This document shows, piece by piece, positions 1-8,048 of a DNA stretch of 64,000 bases. A model generated the notes under the pieces. It was not told the DNA's origin. It made no database searches and saw only the letters and a list, made by a program, of their open reading frames with translations. The DNA comes from Sphingosinicella sp942492965 (GTDB taxonomy: Bacteria; Pseudomonadota; Alphaproteobacteria; Sphingomonadales; Sphingomonadaceae): assembly GCA_942492965.1 (NCBI GenBank), contig OW818656.1, positions 1,426,001 to 1,490,000 on the forward strand, given 5' to 3'. The stretch's first letter is position 1. Each line of letters starts with the position of its first letter. The translations under genes and the position numbers were made by a program.

Positions 1-174
1 AAGCAGCGGCATCGCCAACAGTTGCCCGGCAAGTCCGGCGAGCGGGGCACGGCCGTCCGTGATCACGCGGGCGAAATCGCCGAGCCGCAAGGTCAGCCCC
101 ATGCTGAACATGATGAGCATCAGGCCCACGGGCACGAAGGTCGTGTTGATGAAAGCAATCATCGCGTCGGACAT
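1..174 (-). CDS. Bile acid:sodium symporter family transporter, N-terminal fragment
   Basis: Only the first 58 codons are present; the gene runs off the left edge. The fragment is hydrophobic and holds the stretch FVPVGLMLIMFSMGLTL followed by a conserved-looking LRLGDFARV, which is how BASS/SBF-family secondary transporters begin. These inner-membrane proteins import organic anions or acids with sodium. The ATG at 174 lies 21 nt after the dipeptidase stop, so the two are probably co-transcribed and the transporter may handle a product or substrate of that enzyme. Substrate unknown. Confidence 0.6.
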   Translation of the reverse strand, partial: MSDAMIAFINTTFVPVGLMLIMFSMGLTLRLGDFARVITDGRAPLAGLAGQLLAMPLL

Positions 175-195
175 GGAATTTCCCCCGGCGTCTCT

Positions 196-1362
196 CTATG
201 CGCCCCACACGCGCTTTGCATAGGCGACGAAATTCGCGCCGAGGATCTTTTCGATCCGCGCGTCCGAATGGCCGCGCTGCCGCAGGCGGTCCGCGAGGTC
301 GTGGAACTGCGAAGGTCCGCGCAGGTCGATCACGAAGGGCAGCGTATCGGGGTTCTCGCCCTTGGCGCCGATGCCCGCCGCGCGCCGGTCCGCAATCTCC
401 TTCGCGATCTTCGCCCTGTAGGCTCCAAGGTCGTCGATCGCGGTGATGCCGCCATCGGTGCCGATGCCGACATGATCCTCGCCGCAGACGTTCACGGCGT
501 GCTCGATATGCGCCACCACATCGTCCGCCGTCGCCTTGCTCGTGGGATTGAGGAACGGCATGAAATAGATGCCGACGAACCCGCCCCGCTCGGCAACCAG
601 ACGCAGCTCCGCATCGGTCTTGTTGCGCGGCAGGTCGGTGAGCGCGCGGCAACCGGTGTGATTGATCGAGATCGGCTGCTTCGAAACGCGCGCGGCCTCC
701 AGGCAGGTCTGCTCGCCGCTGTGCGACAGATCGACCATCACGCGGTTCGCGTTCAGCCGCTCGACGACCTCGCGCCCGAATGGCGTCAGGCCCCGGTTCT
801 CCGGCGCCATCGATCCGTCGCCGACCGCATTCGCAGGGTTGTAAGTCAGCTGAATGATCCGCACGCCGAGATTGGCGAACACATCGGCGCGGCTCGCATC
901 GCTGCCCAGCATCGTCGTGTTCTGGAAACCGTAGATGAGCCCGATGCGGTTTTCGCGTTTTGCGCGCAGGATATCGCCTGCGCTTTCGATCTTCATGAAA
1001 TCGTTCGGATAGCGGCGCGCCACCGCGTCCCAGTGCGCGATCTCGCGTACGGTCTGCTCGAACGGCTCATTCGGGCCAAACACATGTCCGAGGGTAATGT
1101 TGACGGCGGTAAGGCCGGATGTACGCGCATCATCGATCACGCGCCGGTCGATCACCGCATCGGTCGACGTCCAGCCTGAAGCTTCCTTGCGCTCGGGCGG
1201 TTCGACATTGGGATTGGAGAGGCCGCCGAGCGCGTTCACGACGATGGCGCCTGCAGGCACTCCAGCTGAGCCCAGGGCAAAGGCCGGTGCACCGCCCCCT
1301 GCAAAGGCAGCCGCCGCGCCGCCAGCCGCGAGCAGTTCGCGGCGGTTGAAAGTCAAACTCAT
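196..1362 (-). CDS. Peptidase M19 (membrane dipeptidase)-like exported protein with altered metal site
   Basis: 388 aa. It starts with a twin-arginine-type signal (NRRELLAAGGAAAAFAGG), so it is exported folded. The M19 fold is recognisable from GVRIIQLTYNPAN, GLTPFGREVVERLNANR, VDLSHSGEQT, INHTGCRALTDLPRNKTD and GIGTDGG. In characterised M19 enzymes two zincs are bound by an N-terminal HxD, a Glu in a later E-G motif and two downstream His. Both late His are here (SHSGE and NHTG). The HxD position reads NALGG and the E-G position reads YGFQN, so three of the five ligands appear to be missing. It may bind one metal or have another activity. The ATG at 1362 has a GGGAGGG ribosome site. Upstream of the BASS transporter fragment. 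Confidence 0.75.
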   Translation of the reverse strand: MSLTFNRRELLAAGGAAAAFAGGGAPAFALGSAGVPAGAIVVNALGGLSNPNVEPPERKEASGWTSTDAVIDRRVIDDARTSGLTAVNITLGHVFGPNEPFEQTVREIAHWDAVARRYPNDFMKIESAGDILRAKRENRIGLIYGFQNTTMLGSDASRADVFANLGVRIIQLTYNPANAVGDGSMAPENRGLTPFGREVVERLNANRVMVDLSHSGEQTCLEAARVSKQPISINHTGCRALTDLPRNKTDAELRLVAERGGFVGIYFMPFLNPTSKATADDVVAHIEHAVNVCGEDHVGIGTDGGITAIDDLGAYRAKIAKEIADRRAAGIGAKGENPDTLPFVIDLRGPSQFHDLADRLRQRGHSDARIEKILGANFVAYAKRVWGA

Positions 1363-1436
1363 GCACCCTCCCGCTGGTCTCTCACCGGTAGAGCACGGGC
1401 CTTTCGGCGCGTAAAGGCTTGGAGGGCAGAGGGGAT

Positions 1437-1952
1437 TCAGGCGCTAAGCGCGATTCCGTCCTCAAGAAGGGCGACTGCAGCTTCGATACATTTCAGGCGC
1501 GTCGCGCCGCGGCCGATATCGCCGAAATGCTCTTCGCGGCACACCGTGGGCGTGCCTCGCCCGGCGCGTGCGAGATAGACGAGGCCGGGTTCGTCGCCCA
1601 TGCCCGCCGGACCAGCAAAACCGGTAATCGCCAAGGCGAGATCAATCTCTGAACGTGCGCATAAATTTTCCGCCATGGCGACCGCGACCGGGCGCGACAC
1701 CGCCCCGTGCGCTTTGATCAACCCGGTATCGACGCCGAGCAGACGCTGCTTGGCCGCGTCCGTGTAGACGACGAACCCTGCCTCGAAGACATGGCCGTAC
1801 CCCGGCACGTCGGTGAGCAGCGAGGCGAGCAAGCCGCCCGTGCAACTCTCCGCCGTCCCGACCTTCAGCCCCGCCTCATGCAAGCGTCGGAGCGCCGCGT
1901 GAACCGCGCGCTCCAGCGCATCCGGCAGCGCCGGAGAGAGCGTCTCGGCCAT
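1437..1952 (-). CDS. pncC: CinA C-terminal-domain nicotinamide-nucleotide amidohydrolase (PncC)
   Basis: 171 aa, the size of stand-alone CinA C-terminal proteins. The family hydrolyses nicotinamide mononucleotide to nicotinate mononucleotide in pyridine-nucleotide recycling. Diagnostic segments are VGTAESCTGGLLASLLTDVPG, with its catalytic Ser region, FEAGFVVYTDAAKQRLLGV, GAVSRPVAVAMAENLC and ALAITGFAGPAG. There is no N-terminal MoaB-like domain. It follows the small membrane-protein gene by 8 nt and is probably translated from the same message. Cytoplasmic. Confidence 0.88.
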   Translation of the reverse strand: MAETLSPALPDALERAVHAALRRLHEAGLKVGTAESCTGGLLASLLTDVPGYGHVFEAGFVVYTDAAKQRLLGVDTGLIKAHGAVSRPVAVAMAENLCARSEIDLALAITGFAGPAGMGDEPGLVYLARAGRGTPTVCREEHFGDIGRGATRLKCIEAAVALLEDGIALSA

Positions 1953-1960
1953 CGCTCGCG

Positions 1961-2251
1961 TTAGTAAGCGGGCGGATCGCTGGCGGGGAACGACTCATCG
2001 ACCGCCTGATCGACCTTGTCCCATTCGCGCGTCGGCTTGTCGCGCATCGCCTCTTGCCCGGCGGAGCGAGTCTTGTCGAGATTCTGGGGATCGGCTTCAC
2101 CCGGGGCAAAGGCCGCCGCCCCGGGCGCCGTCTTCCCGTTGCGGTAGAAGCGCCATCCGGCGAATGCCGCCGCAGCGGCGCCGAGGCCCGCGACAAGCCC
2201 GATCAGTCCAGCCCTGCTTCGCGCGCCTTCGCGTATTGCTGTTCCGTACAT
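1961..2251 (-). CDS. Small single-pass membrane protein with C-terminal SFPASDPP motif
   Basis: 96 aa. A hydrophobic segment (about residues 13-33, AGLIGLVAGLGAAAAAFAGW) is followed by basic residues. The C terminus reads DQAVDESFPASDPPAY. This ESFPASDPP ending recurs in many short proteobacterial proteins of unknown function. The ATG at 2251 is preferred over an upstream in-frame ATG because a GGAGG sits 10 nt ahead. It precedes pncC by 8 nt. Function unknown. Confidence 0.65.
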   Translation of the reverse strand: MYGTAIREGARSRAGLIGLVAGLGAAAAAFAGWRFYRNGKTAPGAAAFAPGEADPQNLDKTRSAGQEAMRDKPTREWDKVDQAVDESFPASDPPAY

Positions 2252-2318
2252 GGCCCATGGTCCTCCATTTGGGTGTGCACAGAACAACGCGCGCGCGCGA
2301 CAGGCGTTCCCGAACCCG

Positions 2319-3374
2319 TCAGGATGCGAGCGCGGAAGGTGCTAGCAGGCCGCGTTCGGTGATGAAGCCCGTGACAAGGCGTGCCGGGGTCACGTCGAAC
2401 GCCGGGTTGTAAGCGGGGGAGGCCGTCACGCGCACGGTCGCCGCGCCGCTTGCGGCGGGTCCGGTCAGAAACGCAAGCTCGTCGGGATCGCGCTCCTCGA
2501 TCGGCACATCCGCCCCGGTGGGCGTCGCCGGATCGAAGGTGGTGTAGGGCAGCGCCACATAGAACGGCACGTCGTTGTCGTGCGCCGCAAGCGCCTTCAG
2601 ATAGGTGCCGATCTTGTTGCAGACGTCGCCGTTCGCGGTCACGCGGTCGGTGCCCACCACGACCAGATCGACCTCGCCGCGCTGCATCAGAAGCCCGCCC
2701 GTATTGTCGGCGATCACCGTGTGCGGCACGCCGTGCCCGGCAAGTTCGAAGGCGGTGAGCAGCGCGCCCTGGTTGCGCGGACGCGTTTCGTCCACCCACA
2801 CATGCACCGGCATCCCCGCGTCCTGCGCCAGATAGATCGGCGCGGTCGCGGTGCCGTAGTCGACGGTCGCGAGCCACCCCGGATTGCAGTGCGTCAGGAT
2901 GTTCAGCGGGCGCGAAGGATTCCGCGCATGGAGATCGCGCAAAAGCTCAAGCCCGTGCGCGCCGATCGCGCGGTTCAGCGCCACGTCCTCGTCGCAGATC
3001 GCATCGGCACGCGCGAACGCCGCCGCGCCGCGCATCGGCGCCGGAAGCGGTCGCACCGCCTTCGCCACCTCATCGAGCGCCCAGCGCAAATTCACCGCCG
3101 TCGGCCGTGCCTCGGCGAGCAGGGCATAGGCCGCGTCCATCGCAGAGTCAGAGCCGTCCTCGGCAAGCGCCATCGCAAGACCGTAGGCGGCAGTGGCGCC
3201 GATCAGCGGCGCCCCGCGCGTCCACATCTCGCGAATGGCGCGCTCGGCATCGGCGGCGGAGCGCAGCTCCACCCACACGATCTCCCACGGGAGGCGCCGC
3301 TGATCGAGGATGCGCGCCCCCTTGCCGTCGGCGGTGCGCGCGATCGAACGGCGAGGCTCGCCCTCCAGCCTCAC
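2319..3374 (-). CDS. mtnA: Methylthioribose-1-phosphate isomerase
   Basis: 351 aa, normal family length. It isomerises 5-methylthioribose-1-phosphate to 5-methylthioribulose-1-phosphate, the committed aldose-ketose step of methionine salvage. Motifs: RGAPLIGATAAYGLAMA near residue 50, the catalytic Cys in THCNPGWLATVDYGTA and the catalytic Asp in VVGTDRVTANGDVCNKIGTY. It uses a GTG start whose last bases overlap the mtnC stop (GTGA), indicating translational coupling. Last gene of the mtnB-mtnD-mtnC-mtnA run. Confidence 0.95.
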   Translation of the reverse strand: MRLEGEPRRSIARTADGKGARILDQRRLPWEIVWVELRSAADAERAIREMWTRGAPLIGATAAYGLAMALAEDGSDSAMDAAYALLAEARPTAVNLRWALDEVAKAVRPLPAPMRGAAAFARADAICDEDVALNRAIGAHGLELLRDLHARNPSRPLNILTHCNPGWLATVDYGTATAPIYLAQDAGMPVHVWVDETRPRNQGALLTAFELAGHGVPHTVIADNTGGLLMQRGEVDLVVVGTDRVTANGDVCNKIGTYLKALAAHDNDVPFYVALPYTTFDPATPTGADVPIEERDPDELAFLTGPAASGAATVRVTASPAYNPAFDVTPARLVTGFITERGLLAPSALAS

Positions 3375-3994
3375 AGCACAATCTCCGCGAACGAGGCGAC
3401 GTCGCCCTGCCCCGCCTCCCGGTCGACGAGACAGGTTTTGAGGCCCGCCGCGCGCGCAGCGTCGATTTCGGGAACGCTGTCGGAGAGGAACAGGATGTCC
3501 TGCGCCGGCAAGCCGATTTCCGCCGCGATGCGCCGATACGACTCGGCCTCCTTCTTCGGGCCGGTCGTGGTGTCGAAATAGCCCGAGAACAGCGGCGTCA
3601 GATCCCCCGCGTTGCTGTACCCGAAGATCAATTTCTGCGCCGCCACCGAACCCGACGAATACACATAGAGCCCGATCCCCTCCGCGTGCCAGCGGCGCAG
3701 CGCCTCGGCGGCATCGGCATAGACGTGTCCCTTCAGCGTGCCGTCCGCATAGCCTGCCGCCCAGATCAGCCCCTGCAGCGTCTTGAGTGCGGTTTCCTTG
3801 CGATCCTCGTCGATCCAGCGCGTCAGCGTCGCCACCGGGTCGCCCGGCACGTCCTTCAGGATCGGTGCGGCCTCGTCGGCGTGCGCCGCGATCCAGCCCG
3901 CCAGCCGCTCCCGCGCATAGGGAAACAGCGTGTCGGTCACGAAAGCGATGCTGCTCGTCGTGCCTTCGATGTCGGTAAGGACCGCGCGCACCAT
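3371..3994 (-). CDS. mtnC: Enolase-phosphatase E1 (2,3-diketo-5-methylthiopentyl-1-phosphate enolase-phosphatase)
   Basis: 207 aa HAD-superfamily protein. It enolises and dephosphorylates diketomethylthiopentyl phosphate to give the acireductone used by MtnD. The HAD nucleophile loop is LTDIEGTTSSIAFV at the N terminus, which is specific to MtnC. The family also shows LYVYSSGSVAAQKLIFGYS and the final FLSDSVPEIDAARAAG loop. Its ATG directly abuts the mtnD stop, and its stop overlaps the mtnA start. Confidence 0.95.
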   Translation of the reverse strand: MVRAVLTDIEGTTSSIAFVTDTLFPYARERLAGWIAAHADEAAPILKDVPGDPVATLTRWIDEDRKETALKTLQGLIWAAGYADGTLKGHVYADAAEALRRWHAEGIGLYVYSSGSVAAQKLIFGYSNAGDLTPLFSGYFDTTTGPKKEAESYRRIAAEIGLPAQDILFLSDSVPEIDAARAAGLKTCLVDREAGQGDVASFAEIVL

Positions 3995-4534
3995 TCAGGT
4001 AAGCGCCGGTTCGTGGCGCGGGAAGCGATCGGCGATGTCGTCACCCGTGAAGTGCGCCACCCAGCCTTCGGGCTCGATGAACAACCGTATCGCGGTGAAG
4101 CGCGGCACAGGCCCCATGTCGAACCAGTGGCGCATCCCGGCCGGCACCGCGATGAGATCCCCCTTCGTGCAGAGCATGTTGAACACGCGCCCATCCTCGT
4201 GGAGCGTGAACAGGCCTTCGCCATCGACGAAGAAGCGCACCTCGTCCTCCATGTGGCGATGCTCGGAAAGGAACTTCTGCCGGAAGACCGTGCGGTCGGG
4301 ATGGTCGGGCACCATGCTCGCCACGTCCACTGTGCAATAGCCGCCCTTCGCCTTCAGCCGTTCGATCTCCTCGGCGTACGCCGCAAGGATATCGCCTTCG
4401 GGCACGTCGCGTGTCGGCCAGCGCTCGAAGAGAACGCCGATCTCTTCGAGTGTCCGCGCGATTTCGTCGGCATCGGCGGTTTCTAGCAGCGGATGCTCCG
4501 GCGTGTCCTCCGCATAAACGGCAAGATGACTCAT
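3995..4534 (-). CDS. mtnD: Acireductone dioxygenase
   Basis: 179 aa cupin enzyme. It oxidises the acireductone with O2, giving 4-methylthio-2-oxobutyrate (Fe form) and formate. The metal ligands are visible in HRHMEDEVRFFVDGEG (H-x-H-x4-E) and in the later His of GMRHWFDMG. The ATG at 4534 is chosen over a further upstream start: it has a GAGGAGGG site and overlaps the mtnB stop as ATGA. Fe or Ni use cannot be told from sequence. Confidence 0.94.
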   Translation of the reverse strand: MSHLAVYAEDTPEHPLLETADADEIARTLEEIGVLFERWPTRDVPEGDILAAYAEEIERLKAKGGYCTVDVASMVPDHPDRTVFRQKFLSEHRHMEDEVRFFVDGEGLFTLHEDGRVFNMLCTKGDLIAVPAGMRHWFDMGPVPRFTAIRLFIEPEGWVAHFTGDDIADRFPRHEPALT

Positions 4535-5151
4535 GCGTCCCTCCTCATGCTGCGTTCGGCAACCTCGCACGCGGCGAGCCATTCCGCCGCTTCGATCACC
4601 CGCTCGGCCTCCGCGATGTCCCGGCCCCAGCCGTAGAGCCCGTGCCCGCGAATAAGATAAGCGGGCGGCGGCGTTTCAGCGGCAAGAAAAGGCGCAATCG
4701 CGGCCTCGATCTCTGCCATGTCCTGGCTGTTCTCGACGATCGGAACGGCAATCTCGGCGTCATGCGTGGTCACACCCGGAAACGCCTTCACAAGCTCGTG
4801 CCCCCGGATCGTCCAATTCCCGCCGAGCACCCGCGACAGCGCGACAGCCTGCGGCGAATGGCTGTGCAGCACCGCGCCGACCTCCGGAAAACGGCGGTAC
4901 AGCGACAAATGCAGCGCCGTCTCCGCGCTCGGCCGCTTGCCGTCGAGCGATGCGCCCTCCCCGTCCACGCGCATCACCCCGTCCGGCGTCAGCCGCCCCT
5001 TGTGCCACCCGGAAACCGTCACCGCGAAGCTGCCGTCATCCAGCCGCACCGAATAATTGCCGCTCGTCGCGGGCGCCCAGCCGCGCGCGTCGAATGCGCG
5101 CCCTATGGCGACAATGGCCTCCGCGGCCTCGGCGAATGTGCTTGCAACCAT
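4531..5151 (-). CDS. mtnB: Methylthioribulose-1-phosphate dehydratase
   Basis: 206 aa class II aldolase/adducin-fold zinc enzyme that dehydrates methylthioribulose-1-phosphate. Seen: the N-terminal ATSGNYSVRL substrate loop, the zinc pair in LHSHSPQAVALSR and a third His in RGHGLYGWGRD. First gene of the minus-strand salvage operon. Its promoter must lie in the 65-nt gap shared with the divergent aminotransferase. No riboswitch was recognised in that gap. MTA phosphorylase (mtnP) and mtnK are not in the window. Confidence 0.93.
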   Translation of the reverse strand: MVASTFAEAAEAIVAIGRAFDARGWAPATSGNYSVRLDDGSFAVTVSGWHKGRLTPDGVMRVDGEGASLDGKRPSAETALHLSLYRRFPEVGAVLHSHSPQAVALSRVLGGNWTIRGHELVKAFPGVTTHDAEIAVPIVENSQDMAEIEAAIAPFLAAETPPPAYLIRGHGLYGWGRDIAEAERVIEAAEWLAACEVAERSMRRDA

Positions 5152-5216
5152 GATGTTTTCTTAACCATCACGGCGGTGCTGGCGAAGCGGTTTCCGCTCA
5201 CCTATGAAACATCTCC

Positions 5217-6374
5217 ATGAATCCGCTCTACGCCAACCTGCCGACCACCATCTTCGAGAAGATGTCCGCGCTTGCCCGCGAAACGGGCGCCATCAACCTC
5301 GGGCAAGGCTTCCCCGACGCGGGCTGGCCGCGCGACGTGCTGGAAGCCGGCGCCCGCGCGCTCACCGAAGGCTACAACCAGTATCCGCCCATGCCCGGCA
5401 TCCCCGAGCTTCGGCAGGCGATTGCCGATCACTACCGCCGCCATCAGGACATCGATCTCGACTGGCAGACCGAAATCACCGTCACATCGGGCGCGACCGA
5501 GGCGCTTGCCGCCTCGATCATGGCGCTCGTCAGCCCCGGCGACGAGGTGCTGATGATCCAGCCGATGTACGACGCCTATCTGCCGATGGTTCGCCAGGCG
5601 GGCGGCGTCCCCAAGCTGATCCGCCTCGAACCGCCGGAGTGGCGGCTGACCGAAGCGGCGCTCACGGAGGCCTTTACCCCGCGCACCCGCATCGTCCTCC
5701 TCAACAATCCGCTCAATCCCACGGCGACGATGTTCTCAGAAGACGAGCTCGCGCTGCTTGCCCGCTTCGTGGTGAAACACGACGCCGTCGTCATCAGCGA
5801 CGAGGTATGGGAACACGTCGTGTTCGATGGCCGCGCCCATTCGCCGATCATGGCGCAACCGGGGATGCGCGAGCGCACCGTGAAGATCGGCTCGGGCGGC
5901 AAGATCTTCTCGCTCACCGGATGGAAAGTCGGCTGGATGTGCGCCGCGCCGAAGCTCACGCACGCGCTCGCACGCGCGCACCAGTTCCTCACCTTCACGA
6001 CGCCGCCCAACCTGCAGACGGCAATCGCCTACGGCCTCGACAAGACGGACGATTATTTCACCACCATGCGCGCCGATTTCGCCCGCTCGCGCGACCGGCT
6101 GGCAAGCGGCCTCGAAGCCGCCGGCTGGAAGACGCTGCCGAGCGCGGGCACCTATTTCCTGTCGGTCGATCTCGCCGCCTCAGGCATCGCGCTTGATGAC
6201 GTGGCGTTCTGCGACCGGCTGGCGCGCGAGGGCGATGTCGTCGCGATTCCCGTCTCGGCGTTCTACGCGGAAACGCCCGTCACATCGGTGGTCCGCTTCT
6301 GCTTCGCCAAAACCGACGCGACGATCGACGCCGCGCTGGAGCGCATGGCGAAGGCGCGGGCGCTGTTCGGCTGA
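5217..6374 (+). CDS. PLP-dependent class I aminotransferase, methionine-type
   Basis: 385 aa fold-type I aminotransferase of the YbdL/kynurenine-aminotransferase group. Markers: AINLGQGFPDAGWP, YNQYPPMPGIPELRQAIA, NNPLNPTATMFS and the PLP-lysine loop SGGKIFSLTGWKVGW. Relatives of this group transaminate methionine and its 2-oxo acid. Divergent placement next to mtnBDCA suggests it performs the last salvage step, 4-methylthio-2-oxobutyrate to methionine. The specificity is inferred from context, so no gene symbol is given. Its stop is 3 nt from the convergent acyl-CoA synthetase stop. Confidence 0.88.
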   Translation: MNPLYANLPTTIFEKMSALARETGAINLGQGFPDAGWPRDVLEAGARALTEGYNQYPPMPGIPELRQAIADHYRRHQDIDLDWQTEITVTSGATEALAASIMALVSPGDEVLMIQPMYDAYLPMVRQAGGVPKLIRLEPPEWRLTEAALTEAFTPRTRIVLLNNPLNPTATMFSEDELALLARFVVKHDAVVISDEVWEHVVFDGRAHSPIMAQPGMRERTVKIGSGGKIFSLTGWKVGWMCAAPKLTHALARAHQFLTFTTPPNLQTAIAYGLDKTDDYFTTMRADFARSRDRLASGLEAAGWKTLPSAGTYFLSVDLAASGIALDDVAFCDRLAREGDVVAIPVSAFYAETPVTSVVRFCFAKTDATIDAALERMAKARALFG

Positions 6375-6377
6375 GAC

Positions 6378-8048
6378 TTACCCCCTCAGTTCAGCGATCA
6401 TCGTCTCGCGCATCACGAACTTCTGCACCTTGCCCGTCACCGTCATCGGGAAGGTTTCGACGATCCGCACATAGCGCGGTACCTTGTAGTGCGCGATGCG
6501 GCCGCGGCAGTGATCGCGCACCTCCTCCTCGGAAAGCGCCGCGCCGCCGCGCGTCATCACCCACGCGCAAAGCTCCTCGCCGTAGCGCTCGTCGGGCACG
6601 CCGATCACCTGCGCGTCGGCGATGTGCGGGTGCGTCAGCAGGAACTCCTCGACCTCGCGCGGGTAGATATTCTCGCCGCCGCGGATCACCAGGTCCTTGA
6701 TACGGCCGGTGATCCGGCAATAGCCCTTGGCGTCGATCGTCGCGATGTCGCCGGTGTGCATCCAGCCGTCTTCGTCCAACGCTTCGGCGGTGCGCGCGGC
6801 ATCGTCCCAGTAACCCTGCATCACCGAATAGCCACGCGTGCAAAGCTCGCCCGCCTCACCGCGCGGCAGCGTCTCGCCGTCCGGCCCGACGATCTTCACC
6901 GCAAGGTGCGGCTGCACGCGGCCCACCGTGGAGACGCGCTCCTCGATCGGATCGTCCATCGCACTCTGGAAGCTCACCGGGCTCGTTTCGGTCATGCCGT
7001 AGGCGATCGTCACCTGATGCATCCCCAGCCGGTCGATCACCTCGCGCATCGTCGCGATCGGGCACGGCGAACCCGCCATGATGCCGGTGCGCAACGACGA
7101 CACGTCGAAGCTGTCGAACTCCGGCCGTCCGAGCACGGCGATGAACATGGTGGGCACGCCGTACAGCGCCGTGCACCGCTCCGCCGCCACCGTTTCCAGC
7201 ACCGCAAGCGGATCGAACGCCTCCGCCGGATAGACCATCGTGGCGCCGTGCGTCAGGCAGGCGAGGTTGCCCATCACCATGCCGAAGCAGTGATAGAGCG
7301 GCACGGGAATACACACCTTGTCGGCCTTCGAAAGCCCGATGCCCGCGCCGACAAAATAGCCGTTGTTGAGGATGTTCCGGTGCGTCAGCGTCGCGCCCTT
7401 GGGGAAGCCCGTGGTGCCGCTGGTGAACTGGATGTTCACGGCATCGTTCGCGTCGATGGGGATCGCCGCGAGCTGCGCCGCGTCCACCGCGCCCTCCAGA
7501 TCGCCGAAGCGCAGGCAGCCTGCGTGCGCCTCCTCGCCGATCGTCGCGACGAGGCGCAAATCCGGCAGCGCCCGCGCGCGCAGCGTGCCGGGCGTCGCTT
7601 CTGCCAGCTCCGGCATCAACTCGCGCAGCATCGCCACATAGTCGCTCGTCTTGTGGCGCACCGCCGTCACCAGCGCGCGGCATCCCACTTTCTTCAGCGC
7701 GTATTCGACCTCGCTCGTCCGGTAGGCGGGATTGATCGTCACGAGGATCATCCCCGCGGTCGCGGTCGCGAATTGCAGGATCGTCCATTCCGCGCAGTTC
7801 GGCGCCCAGATGCCCACGCGGTCGCCGGGCCGCACGCCTGCCGCCAGCAGCCCGCACGCCACCGCGTCGCTGCGCCGCTTCAGCTCCGCCCACGTCAGCC
7901 GCACGCCCTGATGCCGAACGACAAGCGCCTCGCCATCCGGATCGCGCGCCGCCGCCTCGGCCAGCATCGCGCCGATCGTCTTCTCGATCAGCGGCGGTTC
8001 GCTCGCCCCGACAACGTGGCTCAGCTCTTGCGATTCTCCCCGGACCAT
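6378..8048 (-). CDS. AMP-binding acyl-CoA synthetase (FadD-like), last gene of the amine operon
   Basis: 556 aa ANL-superfamily ligase that would activate a carboxylic acid to its CoA thioester with ATP. Core motifs: the P-loop NIQFTSGTTGFPKGATLTHRN, YGMTETSPVSFQSA, GWMHTGDIATIDAKGYC, GRIKDLVIRGGENIYPREVEE and the C-terminal lysine in VTGKVQKFVMRE. The ATG at 8048, behind GGGAGCAGGA, overlaps the upstream ligase gene by 28 nt. As the tenth gene of the operon it probably activates the acid made by the aldehyde dehydrogenase. Chain length or aromatic preference is unknown. Confidence 0.88.
   Translation of the reverse strand: MVRGESQELSHVVGASEPPLIEKTIGAMLAEAAARDPDGEALVVRHQGVRLTWAELKRRSDAVACGLLAAGVRPGDRVGIWAPNCAEWTILQFATATAGMILVTINPAYRTSEVEYALKKVGCRALVTAVRHKTSDYVAMLRELMPELAEATPGTLRARALPDLRLVATIGEEAHAGCLRFGDLEGAVDAAQLAAIPIDANDAVNIQFTSGTTGFPKGATLTHRNILNNGYFVGAGIGLSKADKVCIPVPLYHCFGMVMGNLACLTHGATMVYPAEAFDPLAVLETVAAERCTALYGVPTMFIAVLGRPEFDSFDVSSLRTGIMAGSPCPIATMREVIDRLGMHQVTIAYGMTETSPVSFQSAMDDPIEERVSTVGRVQPHLAVKIVGPDGETLPRGEAGELCTRGYSVMQGYWDDAARTAEALDEDGWMHTGDIATIDAKGYCRITGRIKDLVIRGGENIYPREVEEFLLTHPHIADAQVIGVPDERYGEELCAWVMTRGGAALSEEEVRDHCRGRIAHYKVPRYVRIVETFPMTVTGKVQKFVMRETMIAELRG

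Noticed and set aside
5152..5216. SAM riboswitch between mtnB and the aminotransferase
   Set aside because: The gap is only 65 nt and no SAM-I, SAM-II or SAM-V core was recognisable on either strand.
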